This document shows, piece after piece, positions 30,251 through 42,410 of a stretch of DNA of 64,000 bases (position 1 is the first letter of the stretch; every line of letters starts with the position of its first letter). A model generated the notes under the pieces. It did not search any database and was not told where the DNA came from. It saw only the letters and a list, made by a program, of their open reading frames with translations. Made by a program: the position numbers and the translations under genes. The DNA comes from Lithobates sylvaticus (taxonomy: Eukaryota; Chordata; Amphibia; Anura; Ranidae), in contig CM053026.1 of assembly GCA_028564925.1 (NCBI GenBank), forward strand, positions 603,498,616-603,562,615, given 5' to 3'.

Positions 30251-32356
30251 TTGCACACTGTTATTCGGGTTGAATCGGCTGTTAACATGGGTGTGAGTGT
30301 GTCATGCATTTCCATGATGCGGGCAGCCAAGCCACACATGCAAGACAGGTCTATAATGATCAGAACAGAAGTGAGGCTACTGCCAAATCTACCACCACCA
30401 CCCCAAGACAGGTACCAGGACATACAGAGGTCGATTTACTAAAGGAAAATAGACTGTGCACTTTGAAAAGCGCAGTTTCTCCAGAGCTTAATAAATAAGG
30501 TTAAGCTTCACTTGGCAAAGAGTACTACTTTTGTTCCAAACTCTGGCAAGGCTAGAGGGGAGGTGGGGTTTTTAGAGCCCCCTAACCGCAAATGTAAAAA
30601 AATAAAAGCCTTACTGTAAAGTAAATAGGAAGTTATACCCCAGACTTATGAACCAGTAAATGACTTTTATGCCTTTTACTGTAAATTAAATATGGAGAAG
30701 TTGTTGTGTTGCTAGATAATCATGTAGAAAACAGGAAACAACTGATAAAAGATCGATCTGTGTCTCTTCCTCTTTCCATCCAAGGACTCTGATGATAACA
30801 GGCTGGTTCTATTTTTTACCTGGAAATCTCACAGAAGCATTTCTGAAAAAAAATATGCATAAAAGCATAAAAAAATACAACTTTGAATTGAAGCCAATAA
30901 ACTATGTCAGCTCTTAGTGAGCAGATGTGATTTACACAGAAGGGAAAAAAAAACATGACAGACAGAGGTCTACTAGTCCTTTCCTTTCTCAGAGGTATGT
31001 ATTACATCCAGATTATATTAACACATAACAAATGGCTGTTTTTTACTGTGTATCTGTGTATCTAAAACTAAAAACAAAAAGTTTTGGCTGGACTTGGGCT
31101 GTAAGAGAATTTAAAGGAAGCAGACGTTTCTTCTGAACCTGATAACTCATTTGTGTTAATGATAATAAACTTATGCTTGCTTACTTCCTTTAGGCCCAAG
31201 TGGACACGGAAATACCTGGGCACGCTACATTATGAAGGAAAATGGTTTATTAACAGTGAAATGGTCAAAGTGCACATAACATCCATAGTTCCTAAAAGTA
31301 TCCAGAACAAAACATGCTGGAGGTCTCAGAACAGCTACATCCAGCTGCAGTAGTAAGACAGACTTTCACGGTCCGTTTCCATGCAGACAGGAATTACTGC
31401 AGTTGTTTTCCCACAGATACAGCTGCTATTGTTGGTTGTTCAGCCCAGCTGAGGATATGAAATAGCCAACAACACAAAGAGATTTTCATTACATTGCATT
31501 TTTGCTCCTCTGAAGTAAGGCATCCCTTAAAGGGCTATCACAGTTTATGTTATCTTACAGTGGTACAACCAAGGATAGTTTTCCATGGTCAGAAATGCCA
31601 TGGATATGTGAGCAATGCCATAGAGTTTTTGTATTTATATGTATACATAAATATAACCTATATTGGCATTTGTTGACTATTACAAAATGCCCCACCGACC
31701 CACTGATATTCACCTATCCAGTGATTGCTATACTGCTCCTTTACAGCCAGAACAATATATCAGGTGCTTCCAGGTATGGCGTAGCATGTGACTTCCATGA
31801 TTCAGTGCTCGGGTCATATGATGAAGGGGTTGACATCACTACTCCCTCTAGGTTCTAACACTGGGGATTTTAGTGGGGGAAGCAACTTAGGAAATTTTGT
31901 CGAAGGGATCGCATGACAGGTGAGTAACAGAGAGTAAGGCTGTACACAGGAACATTTTATTTTTAGATGTATAGTTGAATGGTTACCCACTTTATAGATT
32001 TCAGAGGGGATCTATCCTTGCCATAGTTCTTGGCTTTGCTAATTCTTACATTGCAGTGTTTTTAATGTTCTTGTTGAATTCTCAATAATATGTAAATAAG
32101 TCAAAATTCTACAAGGATGAGAGCACCACCAAATAATATTAATGGTTTTAAAGGATAGGTGAAGTCATACAATAAAACTCAGGACAGGAGACATAACTTA
32201 CAATCTTTAGGATGTATCCATTGTGCTGATGCCTTTTCTGTTTTAAGAAATCATCCTCCATCCATGACTTTGTAGAAGTACGAAGAGCTTGTCACAGGCT
32301 GTCATCAAGAGTGCCTGACTATGGCTGCCCTTTCCTTCCCTGATATTTAAATAAAA
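30251..32356. other. No gene recognised; possible MITE fragment at about 30430-30540
   Basis: At 30430 GTCGATTTACTAAAGGAAAA recalls the palindromic MITE at 3451, but only one side is kept. The rest is AT-rich, with frames up to about 100 codons (31547-31858) that show no domain. No RNA gene seen. A long unannotated stretch that may be old unique DNA. Confidence 0.35.
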
Positions 32357-32473
32357 TGGTACCACAGCATCTATGAATGAAACAGGATCTATGAATGGAG
32401 GGGACAGAACTATTAACCATCTGCCCATCCTTCATTTATAGATCCTGTTTCACTCATAGAAGCTGTGGTACTG
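32357..32473. repeat. Imperfect inverted repeat of about 115 bp
   Basis: TGGTACCACAGCATCTATGA and AACAGGATCTATGAATG (left) pair with CATTTATAGATCCTGTTTC and CATAGAAGCTGTGGTACT (right), with a small loop near 32410. Possibly a small MITE. No coding signal around it. A C-run lies at 32557-32567. Confidence 0.6.
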
Positions 32474-32729
32474 GCTTCTATGAATGGTGGAGCTTGGTGG
32501 AAAGGGTGGGCATAGTTGGGCACTCTTGAGGTCTTGGTTCTATTAACTACTGCAACCCCCCCCCCTCCCACCGGAAGATCACATTGGTGGGGGTGAGGGT
32601 GCATGGACAGAGAATGATTTCTACTAACAGAAGAAGCATCAGTAGAAGAAACACATCCGACTGAGTGTGTGAATTTTTCTCATTTTGTTTTGGCTGCACT
32701 TAGGCTTTAACACTTAATATCACCTACTA

Positions 32730-33480
32730 TTAGGTGGTCCTTTTGATGGAAATGTCAGAAGATGGGGCACAGGGGTGGGGGAATATTATGAGTCCAGTTT
32801 TGTAAAGATTTAGTTATACTGTAGGAAGTGGTGTGGCATCCATACTGTTATGTCAACTAGTAAGTCAGTAATGTGAGAGGAGACAGGGTGTGATGAGGAG
32901 TACAGAAATAGATTTGAGTGCCATTAGCATAGAGATGGTGTTGAAAGCCACGGTTAGCTTATCAAATGACCAGGGAGGAGATGTATATAGAGAATAGAAG
33001 AAGTCCAAGGACAGAACCTTTGGGGACCCCTATGGAAAGAGGAAGTGAAGAGGAGCAGATAGAGTTGTAGTTGACACCGAAGGAATGCTTCAAAAGGTAG
33101 CAAGGGAACCAGGAAAGCTCAACATCTTGGAAGCCAAAGGAAAGGAGTTTTTTTTGAAGATAAAAGGATGGTCAACTGGACATTGGTTTTAACAGTTAGT
33201 AAGTCATTAGAGAGTTTTAGCAGGGCAGTCTCTGTGGAGTGCTGTAAATGAAAGCCAGACTGTAAAGGGTCAGTAAGGTTGGTGTCAGTGGGGGAGCAGC
33301 TTAGATGGTTGAAGACTAGACATTCTAGTTTTGATGTAAATGGGAGCAAGTAGATGGGTCTTAGGTTGCTCAGGCTGGTGGGGTTTGATAACCTCCTATG
33401 TAGTAACATGGTCAGAAGAAGAAAAGTATTAAATGTGATGGTATACAAGGTATGTTTAGTGGGGAAATATATGTACAGTG
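32730..33480 (-). pseudogene. L2-type LINE relic: reverse-transcriptase fragment
   Basis: On the minus strand the piece at about 33420-33170 reads LSNLRPIYLLPFTSKLECL, DPLQSGFHLQHSTETALLKL, typical L2 RT blocks. Farther 3' (about 33040-32995) GVPKGSVLGLLLFS follows in another frame, and then YANGTQIYF at about 32930-32890, where the catalytic YADD has become YANG. Frameshifted and mutated, so inactive. A different copy from the one at 6070-7000, covering the part of RT that one lacks. Confidence 0.8.
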
Positions 33481-33500
33481 GAGATGTCCCTACAAATTGC

Positions 33501-33988
33501 TTAGAGTGGCTGTAAACCCTTACACATACCCAGTGAAGCAATTGGCCTCAGGTGATACAAAGAGATGAAACAAAACATCCTGCATAAGTTGCACCTGTAT
33601 ATCTGCAGCCCTCTCTTCTCTACACCTATCCAAAGTAATGAATTTTAAAGCTTGTCTGAGAGCTCAGAAAATAGGGGGAAGAAAACTGAGGTTACACTCT
33701 GCAGAGCTCAGTGAGGGGAGCTCTGAGAGCTGATTGACGGTAAGAGAGACACCCCCTCCATACAGCACACAGGAACATAGCTGAGGCTGTCAATCAGCTG
33801 TAGCTCCTTCCCCTGTCACCATTTTTCTCTTGGTGTCAGGAAAACTTGTCAGAATGGATTCATGCTGATAGCAGAGGAACCAGGCATCAGACAGAAATAA
33901 CACTTAGTGCTCTTAATTGAGACAAGTACACATTATATATGGGTTTTATTTGTTCATATTTCATGTCTGAGGTTTACAACCGCTTTAA
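33501..33988. mobile_element. TTAAAG-class MITE with GTGGCTGTAAACCC ends
   Basis: Left end TTAGAGTGGCTGTAAACCC (33501), right end GAGGTTTACAACCGCTTTAA (33969-33988), mirror images with a few changes. About 490 bp. The interior has GAGAGCTCAG/CTGAGCTC-type repeats near 33655-33735 and an inverted pair around AGCTGATTGACGG and CAATCAGCTGTAGC. Non-coding. Confidence 0.7.
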
Positions 33989-34079
33989 ATCTTGTTTTCA
34001 AAATCATTGCCAATTTTCTTGGGCATTGAGTGAATTAGTGGTCTTGGCCAAAGTGTATTGCATTGACTGCTGGAGTTAA

Positions 34080-34421
34080 AGCCTAAAGAGGTTTTAAACC
34101 AGAGTCCGCAGCCCCCAGAAGGAAGAGGGGCAAAGATAGATGCAGCCTGCACAGGGGACAGCGATGGATTTGTTTGCGGGTAAGTGTCACATAATGGTCT
34201 AGTATGCAATGCATACTAGCCCACTATGCTTTTAATTTGCAGGCTTTGCAGGGAGCAATAAAGGAAGTAAAACCCATCAGGGTTTACTTCCTTTTAACTC
34301 TAGGCTGCCTTGCTGTCCCTGTGAAATTATGACTGGCAGCATTCTCTGCAGTATTGTACAGTAAGCCCAGGAGGGAAGTAGGTAGTGCATGGGTAAAAAA
34401 GTAGAAAAGTCGATTTTGGCT
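34080..34421. mobile_element. TTAAAG-class MITE with AGCCTAAA ends
   Basis: TTAA at 34076-34079 and 34422-34425. The left end AGCCTAAAGAGG is mirrored by CGATTTTGGCTT at the right. About 340 bp, non-coding. An inner inverted pair GGTAAGTGTC…AAGCATAG is weak. Confidence 0.55.
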
Positions 34422-34667
34422 TTAATGGTCAGTAAACAGGTCTGATTAGTAAACTTCTTAACAGAACTTTAACTCTGTGTGGTAGGGAAGATCACACATA
34501 TGTATTTCAACTGTGTATTTAGTTTTCCGTCTACACTTATCTTCAACCTGTAAACATATATCTAATGGGTTGCTGGAATTTTATTTGTTGTTTTGCAGCA
34601 GTGTCTCTTCTGTTTGTCTGCTAATACTGTCTGATCTAAAACAGTTCCACATGCATTCACATGCAGT

Positions 34668-35089
34668 CTAATTCCACGTACACACGATCGTAATTTCGGA
34701 CAGAAAAAGACAGATGAGAGCTTTTCATCGGAAAATGCGACCGCGTGTAGGCTCCATCGGAATTTTGCTGGCCGAATTTCTGACAGCAAAAAATTCAGAG
34801 CATGTTCTCAATTTTTCCGACGGAAAAGGTTTCTATCGGAAATTCCGATCGCCTGTAGCAATTCTGACGCGCAAAATTCCTACACATGCTCGGAAACAAT
34901 TCGACACATGCTCGGAAGCATTGAACTTCATTTTTTCTCGGCTCGTTGTAGTGTTGTACGTCACCGCGTTCTTAACGGTCGAAATTTGGTGTGACCGTGT
35001 GTAGGCAAGACAGTTTGAGCGGAATTCCGTTGGGAAAACCATCAGAGCTTTTTCCGACGAGAATTCCGATCGTGTGTATGCGGCATTAG
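34668..35089. mobile_element. TACACACG-type MITE, complete, 422 bp
   Basis: Left end CTAATTCCACGTACACACG (34668) mirrored by CGTGTGTATGCGGCATTAG (35071-35089). The interior has many TTTCCGACGG and AATTCCGATCG motifs in both orientations. Frames on both strands (34714-35093) mirror one another because of this near-palindromic content and are not genes. Confidence 0.8.
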
Positions 35090-36243
35090 TCAACCATGAT
35101 CAGCAAACCCTGGGAATAAATATATGAAGGAAATTACTTTCATTATATAACACATTTAGTATTGTTAAAATAACAGGCATAATTGTGTCATACTTTTCCA
35201 CCTCTTATTATAAAATAATATCTATGTACTTTTGCTGCTGAAGTAGTGCACAAAAGTTAATGGATCATAGAACATTAGAAATCCATTATGACATCTTTAC
35301 TAAATTACATTTTCTTTTTTTTGCATTTAAGTTCACTGCCTCAAATAAGTAACAAACCAAAGATGTTATGAATAGAAAACTAGAAATAATGGCATTTAGC
35401 ATGCTGAAAAATAGATCTTTTGGTAAAACATACCAGTGTTCAATGTCAATTGTCAAGATGACAATTATTAATATCTTTGGGACTGTTCCTGGAAATGTAC
35501 ATATTTAACAAAGAATGTTCTTTACAATTATGTCAGTTAGAGGAAACTTGACATTCTGCCAAGTGAAATTTTTGAATATTTACTGGAATGCCAGCTCTGC
35601 CAAGACATTTACCTCATCCCTCTCTATAGCCCTTCCCCATGATAACACAATCTCCCAAAAGGTTCTTCACTACTGTGGAAGCACTAAAGCTGCCTATATA
35701 CGGCCTACCCATGTTTGTACTTTTCATGTACCCATGGCATTACCAGATTTAGTTGGGTGTTTGATGCATCTTCTGAAAGGCCATGATGTGCAGCTGACAA
35801 TATAAAGGGTTTATGACAGCTGCCTACACACTCTGATGTCAGCGAGTAGAATTAAATTCAACTTTTTGGTTTCTATTTTGACACTCCCTTCTTGAAGCAG
35901 TTGCTTCTTACTAAAGCGTTGGTAGCCCACATATCTGAGAACCTCCAACCATGGCAATAATGGCTTGCTTGCCTGGTCTGCCAGGGAGCCTCATTTCCTT
36001 ACTCAAAACCGTTGAAGGAAAGTAAACTAAAAGAAAAAAATAAAGCATTTTCAAATTCAAAAGATGTAAAGCCAATGGATGGGATTGCAGACCAGGTTGG
36101 GCAAATTTCTAGTGGAGTGGACCTTCATTTGAACCATCGATGTATATTTTTACATTATAAACACAGTATTACTAAAAACTGCCAGTGAAGTTTGACCAGG
36201 AAGGTGCTTCAACTTTGTAGCAATTTCAAAGTTGACACCTTGC
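35090..36243. other. No gene recognised; AT-rich intergenic DNA
   Basis: No repeat end, domain or RNA gene seen. A 96-codon frame at 35515-35805 has no recognised motif. Confidence 0.4.
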
Positions 36244-36248
36244 ATAAC

Positions 36249-37440
36249 TATAGTGAGAGAAAAAAGTATTTGATCCCTTGCTGATTTTGTATGTTTGCCC
36301 ACTGACAAAGAAATGATCAGTCTATAATTTCTCTGTTAGGCTTATTTTAACAGTGAGAGACAGAATAACAAAAAAAAATATCCAGACAAATGCATTTCAA
36401 AAAATCACAAATGGATTTGCATTTTAATGCGTGAAATAGGTATTTGATCCCCTATCAATCAGCAAGATTTCTGGCTCCCAGGTGTCTTCTATACAGGTAC
36501 TGAGCTGAGATTAGGAGCCCTCTCTTAAAGGGAGTGCTCCTAATCTCAGCTTGTTACCTATATAAAAGACACCTGTCCACAGAAGTAATCAATCAGATTC
36601 CAAGCTCTCCACCATGGCCAAGACCAAAGAGCTATCCAAGAATGTCAGGGACAAGATTGTAGACCTACACAAGACTGGAATGGGCTACAAGACCATCGCC
36701 AAGCAGCTTGGTGAGAGGGTGACAACTGTTGGTGCGATTATTTGCAAATGGAAGAAACACAAAATAACTGTCAATCTCCCTTGGTCTGCGGCTCCATGCA
36801 AGATCTCACCTCATGAAGTTTCAATGATCATGACAACCGTGACGAATCAGCCCAGAACTACACAGGAAAATCTTGTCAATGATCTCAAGGCAACTGGAAC
36901 CTTAGTCACCAAGAAAACAATTGGTAACACACTATGCAGTGCAATACTGAAATCCTGCAGTGTCCACAAGGTCCCCCTGTTCAAAAAAGCACATGTACAG
37001 GCCCGTCTGAAGTTTGCAAATGAACATCTGAATGATTCAGAAGAAAACTGTGTGAAAGTGTTGTGGTCAGATTAGACCAAAATCATGGCATCAACTCAAC
37101 TCGCCGTGTTTGAAAGAGGAGAAATGCTGCCTATGGGGACAGGACAACCTTACCACATTAAAGGGACGATAGACGGGCCATGTACCTTCAAATATTGGGT
37201 GAGAATCTCCTTCCCTCAGCCAGGGCATTGAAAATGGGTCATGATGAGTATTCCAGTATGACAATGATGCACAACTCATGGCCAAGGCAACAAAGGAGTA
37301 GCGCTTACCCAGCAGCATATGCCTTGTCTGTCCAAATTCAACCGATAACAGTCTCCTGTCCATTTGTGGGGGTTGTTTTGTTTGTTTGTTTTTTGTTTTT
37401 GTTTTTTAAAGATTTAGCCCAGTCTTTTTAAAGAGACCCT
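36249..37440 (+). mobile_element. Tc1/mariner element with IR/DR-type left end, 3' truncated
   Basis: Left inverted repeat begins TATAGTGAGAGAAAAAAGTA. The direct-repeat motif AGTATTTGATCCC occurs at about 36264-36276 and again, as GGTATTTGATCCCC, at about 36439-36452, the double-site (IR/DR) arrangement of Sleeping Beauty-like Tc1 elements. The transposase relic (36614 on) follows. No mirrored right end is found after 37440, so the 3' side is lost. Old, inactive copy. Confidence 0.85.
36614..37340 (+). pseudogene. Tc1 transposase relic
   Basis: From ATG 36614 the frame reads [20 protein letters not shown], then [20 protein letters not shown] (paired-type helix-turn-helix), [28 protein letters not shown] and [20 protein letters not shown], then stops at 37073-37075. 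WSD is normally followed by E, the start of the catalytic DDE/D region, so the stop sits at the start of the catalytic domain. Downstream pieces such as KGTIDGPCTFKYW (about 37160-37200) belong to the catalytic domain but carry further stops and deletions; the rest is missing. 153 of about 340 residues are open. It cannot make an active enzyme; a DNA-binding fragment is conceivable. Confidence 0.88.
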
Positions 37441-38418
37441 GTCATATAAGAAATACATGTGCCACAATCCCTAACCTTTTTCTGAAAAAGTAAGTAAACT
37501 ACATGCCATGAGGTTCCTTTGCCTTCACTGTGTAATGAACCACTGACAGAGGTAGGGATGCAGGTTAAGAGTTGTGACTTTACAATCTGTATAGATGTTC
37601 CAGGTTAGTGACTCACTCAAGTAGTGAAGCCACTGGATTGGCAAGACAATAAAATAAATAGTATTTTCTGAAGTGGGCTGGGATAGCATAGCAGGGTATG
37701 CCTCTCCTGAAGACTCCCATTGATTAATACTTTACTCATTGCTCAGTTCCTTTTCATTTCAGTTTTGTATTCTCAGAATCTGTAGCTAGCTTCTAACAAT
37801 AATGTGTTGTTCTTCAATTTACATATTGTAGGAATTCTACTAATATATGGAAGAATATTTACGGGTTTTCAGAACATGCTTGTTTTTCAGCTACCAGAAT
37901 ATAAAAGAACATTTGCAACTTCCACTCCTTTTAATATAGGATAACGTGAATTGCATTCCATATTCAGATTTGATTTCAGTGAATTTAATGCTCTGGTACT
38001 GGCTCAAATAAATCCTTCCAAGGAGACATGTTTTGATTTGAGTCCAAGCAGCTGCATTCGCACAAAAAATTGTTGTCCTTGGCTAGTCTTTAATTAATGG
38101 TTCTCAGTAAATGTTAAGTTTGTGTACCATTTACTTGCATGTTGCATGGCTTGGCACCAGTTTTTCAAGTAAGCTCAAGTATAGGAGTATGGTGATATTG
38201 TTTGTTCTATTTGTAAACCCATCTTTTTTCAAACAAATTGGTTTATTTAATTATATGTTTACAAAATGAAAAGGCTAAATAATAAATTGCTATATTTGCA
38301 ACTATAAATTGCACTTGCACCTTTCATCCACAAACAAAAACAAATTGTAGGTTAAAACCCACATTTCAGTTTTGCAAGGACATCAGGGGCTTAAAGCGCC
38401 CACTTTGTGATGTTTGCT
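37441..38418. other. No gene recognised
   Basis: AT-rich intergenic DNA with no repeat end or frame of note. An A/T-rich stretch at 38220-38300. Confidence 0.4.
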
Positions 38419-38422
38419 TTAA

Positions 38423-38870
38423 AGGAGAAGTATGGCTGAAGCTCTTTTGGCCATACTTCTCCTGTAGGTCACAGGAGTGCAAATGCTTCTGCACTCCTCT
38501 GACCTAGTTTCTACTGTCAGTGGGCTAAAGCCTACTGTTGACTGACACCACAGGTTCTGCATGGATCCCAATAATAATGTCAGAATATGCCCAGGCAGCT
38601 GGCTCAGCCTCTCGTCACGCCACTGGGAGACTTAGCCAACCGGTTCTGCCACCTCCACAGCCTGATGCTCTAGTGAGCACTGCAGAGGCAGAGCACAGAG
38701 CGGTGACTAACATTCACCTCTCTGTGCATAGAGTGGACCCAAGAATCAAGAGTCATCAGTGGTCTTTGATCGCTCAGTTCTTGATGTATAGAAGACAGGG
38801 GACAGTTTCAGCTTGGATGTATACTGCAGCCATCTAGGTGAGTGTGTGTGTTTGTTTTGTTTGATTCCTG
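38423..38870. mobile_element. TTAAAG-class MITE with AGGAGAAGTATGGC end, right end lost
   Basis: TTAA at 38419-38422 precedes AGGAGAAGTATGGCTGAAGC. A hairpin follows at once: GAAGTATGG(C) pairs with GCCATACTTCTCC at 38450-38462. The sequence then follows the copy at 4651-5068 ('cacaggagtgca', 'ggtgagtgtgtg'). The mirrored ACTTCTTC-TTAA end was not found, so the right side is truncated near 38870. Confidence 0.6.
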
Positions 38871-39079
38871 CACTTTTCCTTTTCCAAGTTCTTCTCTTGT
38901 CTCCAATCGAAAAAAAAAAAAAATTCTAGGAGAGACCTACAGAAATCACTTCTTATCTACATGCATGTATTTTAGCACTGGCTGCATGGCTTTTCTAAGG
39001 AGGGGTTTTCTGCAGGTGACAACAGTGGCTCATGAATGCACAATGTTTGTTAAAAGAACCACAATTACTCTTGATCAGG

Positions 39080-39710
39080 AGTCCATTTGATAGGGTGGTA
39101 AAACGGGACTGCACAATTATACCCCTCCTTTTCCTCAGCTTTTACAAACGAAAAGGGGTATAATAAACAAGACATTATTGTGAATAACACAAAAATGAAT
39201 GTAGCCCTGTGGCTAACAGAAGGCAGTATTCAAAAGGAACCTGAAAAACTTAATGTGAGTAAATCACCAGGACCAGATGGCTCAAACCCATAATTCTTAG
39301 CCATGTTATAGCCAGGCTATTATTCCTAATCTTTAAGGACAACTTACTGGTGGAATGGTACCAGCTGATTGGTAAAAAGCTAATGTGGTACTAGTATTCA
39401 AAAAGAGGTTGAGATACTGTATATACCTGGAAATTATAGACCAGTCAGCCTAACTTCGAGAGTATGTGAATTATTGGTGGGGATGATAATGGACCATATC
39501 CAAGACTCTGTCTTGGGACCGATTCTGTTTAACGTGTTAATAAATGATATTGAGGTTGGTATAAATAGTTCAACTTCAGTGTTTGCTGAATACAGGTCAC
39601 AGAATTTAAGGAATCTAAAAATAGTTTTTTTAAAAACAGTTCATCATACCTTATTAGTTGTTTCTTTGGAGCAGGAGTATACAAAGGACTCTACAGGCAA
39701 TTTGTAACAT
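39080..39710 (+). pseudogene. CR1-type LINE relic, plus strand
   Basis: Pieces of RT in one orientation: VSKSPGPDGSNP at about 39255-39290, GNYRPVSLTSRVCELL at about 39427-39475, and QDSVLGPILFNVLINDIE at about 39500-39555. Between the last two, DHI leads directly to QDSVLGP, so the central RT blocks, including the AFD motif, are deleted. Several stops. Inactive. It stands alone, without a recognisable 5' or 3' end. Confidence 0.8.
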
Positions 39711-41315
39711 GGATGTGCACATTTAGGGACACTTTTGGGAGATACTGAATTGAAAGTGCATTAAGCCTTTATATCTTTAACTTTTATTTTTTTAAGTTAT
39801 GCTATTTGAATTGGAACAAATTTAAAGTAGGGTTATCCCAATTTGGCTGCAAAATTGATATACACTTTAAGATCACATGAAGTGTACTTTAGTCATGGTG
39901 TTTCTATCCGGCAACAGTTCAAAAAGAGGAGTAATGTTTAAAAATTTCAGCTTAAAAGTCTCTAGTTGCCGTGGCTGCAATAGATTTCTTTTGTTTTCAA
40001 GCTGTTTTACCTTTATGTTCACATATTAATGCTCTGACTAAAACACTCCCTGTCCCTGGGTGGCTCTACTGTGTTTATGGAGGCAGACATGGTTACCACC
40101 CAGGCTGGACGTCACATCTGTCATCCTTTGTTCATCTACAATACTGGAGAAATGGGGAGCTTTGTACTTTACAGCTATAAGTTAACATTGTTTCATGATT
40201 CCAGTTTGGCTTACAGGAAATTACAAGGATGCTCCATTTCTGTACTTGCTAATACTTGCTAAAAAAGAAAATGAATGCAGCCACCACATCTAAGAACTGG
40301 GTTGTTTTTGAGAAAACATACTCGGAAAAGTAAAATAACTGCTTTTTCTATTTAATATTATAATATTTGATTTGTCTGTTGTATTTCATGCTTGTCTTAT
40401 AGAATGAACATAATACTATTACTAAGTCTGGATAGAGATTCTTAACATCATCTGTTAAGAGAGGCTGCAGTGATTATTGTCCATTCTTGGCAACATGTAA
40501 GGTATTCAGAAGAGGCCGTCAATAACAGCTGTGTAATGCCGTAATGGCTGTGTGTGGGCATGCTGTGCAATTCCCTGTCTGCATATTAAAGATCTTGTAG
40601 CTGAACCATTGTTTGGCTGCTTTTGTAAAAGTGTGTCCTTATAAAGTTTAGGCTTCAAGGCAAATCCATGTCCATATTAGGAGATATGTAGCAGACACAT
40701 TTTCAGGAGGGCACCTCCTGATTTGTTGAAGAGTGCGCCAGACCCCAGAAAGGCAAGGCACTTTATTGACTTAGGTTGCCTGCACCCAAATATTTCCCTA
40801 CCACTGTTATAGAGACAACCAGTAGAAAGGTATAGGAGGCAAGGTGTCAAAGTTGGTGGGTACAGGTTCACTAAAAGGCTAAAGTTACTTAGCACCAAAA
40901 ATGGTCTTCTGAGCTTCCAGAAAAGATATCCATAGATGGAGCTACATCAACCCTTCCTTGGTGACTGTCACGTACATAGAAAATATTAGAACACGCTGAG
41001 TTTAACCCCCACAATTATCAGTTCTGTTCATTGTAACATTTGCGTTGATTAACTATTGTTTTCTCCACACTGCATCCCAGTTTCCAGCTTGTCACAGCTC
41101 CAGATTCCTTTGGCACACTACAGCATGTCTATCCAAAAATAAGAATTTAGCCTTTTTAGATACATATGCTTCAGTTATTAGTGTTTTTTAAACTGTAATG
41201 TCTAATGGCAACTATAGTGATTAAAACATTGGTAGGTGGAGAATGGATATTTACGTTTGGCTGAATGCTCTGGGGCAAAAAAGTTTGTGAAAGATAGTTT
41301 CATAAATATGGTTAA
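39711..41315. other. No gene recognised
   Basis: Long AT-rich intergenic stretch. Frames of 60-75 codons at 39971-40262 and 40677-40898 have no recognised domain. No RNA gene or repeat end seen. Confidence 0.4.
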
Positions 41316-41560
41316 AGTGGTTGTAAAGGGTGAAGCTTTTTATGCTTTCATGTGTTTGGCTCTCATGGGTCGATCCCTCCTTATTGGCTGAGACACAACT
41401 ATTGGCTCCCACTGCTGTCAATCACAGCCAATGAGGAGGGAGCAAGGGGCGGGACTGAGCCACGCTCTGTGTGTCCCATAGACATACAGAGGGTGCTTAG
41501 GAGTGAGCAGACTTACTGGCAAAATTAACATGTAATCAGACTATGTTAAAGGGGGACTCA
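41316..41560. mobile_element. TTAAAG-class MITE fragment with GTGGTTGTAAAGG end
   Basis: TTAA at 41312-41315, then AGTGGTTGTAAAGGGTGAAG. The interior has an inverted pair: CTCCTTATTGGCTGAG (41377-41392) against AGCCAATGAGGAGGGAG (41427-41443). The right end is not clear, perhaps TTAAAGGGGGACTC at about 41546. Related to 33501-33988 by its end. Confidence 0.5.
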
Positions 41561-41659
41561 GAAGAACAAAAAAATTGCTTTGCTAATGACAGACTGCATC
41601 ATATACAGTATGTCATTTTTGATTTTGCCACTTTAAAAAGGAATGAAGCCACAACACAT

Positions 41660-41845
41660 GCCCCTAATCTACATGCAGGGCGCCGGATGCATGGATTTCA
41701 GTGGGGTTTTAATTTGCTTTTCAATTTGGATTTCAATTTGGCTCTGATTATAATTAACTTAAAAAAAGGATGGGCTCAGGTTGCAAAAGGGGGGGGGGGG
41801 GTGTTGTGGTGTTAGTTTTCTTAGTTTGAGCACCAGCCGCCACTG
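41660..41845. mobile_element. Partial hAT MITE related to 48455-49003
   Basis: Shares 'aatctacatgcagggcgcc', 'gatgcatggatttc', 'aaaaaaaggatgggctc' and the right end GCACCAGCCGCCACTG with the element at 48455. The left end is missing. A G-run lies at 41790-41802. Confidence 0.65.
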
Positions 41846-41949
41846 CTTTCAGTATTATTATCTGGTCTAGATCATAGTTGTCTAAAAACAAGCTCAACCC
41901 ATGTTACCCATGTTAATAACATTACATGTTTCACTTATGCATATACAGT

Positions 41950-42410
41950 AAGCTCCAACGATGCTGCACAATACACCTGAAATTGCATTGAAAATGCCTT
42001 CATTGCCAGCTATGCTGGGATGGGAGATGGAGACTGCCCAAGAGATCTCTGCGGAGGACTGGCATGACATGGTCTCCAATATGCATAAATGCACACGCTC
42101 TATCACTATCAAAGAGACTGTAGTCAAACTACATACCCGCTGGTATTACTCCCCTGACAGGTTGCATAGAATTTACCCACTGGTTCCCGGCACATGCTTC
42201 AGAGGATGTTGAGACATACGTTCTCCTTCATATGTTCTGGAGCTGCACAGTTTTGAGGTCTCTGCCCCCCATCAAAAGTTAGCACATATGCTGTTTAGTG
42301 CCATCCAATGGGCAATTGCCCTAAACTGGCGACAACTAATACAATTTCACACACTCATGGAATGGTGACAAACTACGGTACTTAAAAATCTCCATAGGTG
42401 GCGCTTTAAA
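41950..42410 (+). pseudogene. L1-type LINE 3' fragment (ORF2 C-terminus)
   Basis: The frame at 41961-42212 ends TVVKLHTRWYYSPDRLHRIY followed by TCFRGC, matching the RWY-TP-RL region that precedes the C-terminal cysteine motif of L1 ORF2 (in the intact copy: TYYTPHRLHLMNP then CTRC). Further pieces continue after a stop to about 42368 (FHTLMEW). A different, much older L1 lineage than the copy at 10806. Confidence 0.7.

Noticed and set aside
34714-35093. Overlapping 86-96-codon frames on both strands
   Set aside because: They result from the near-palindromic content of the TACACACG MITE.
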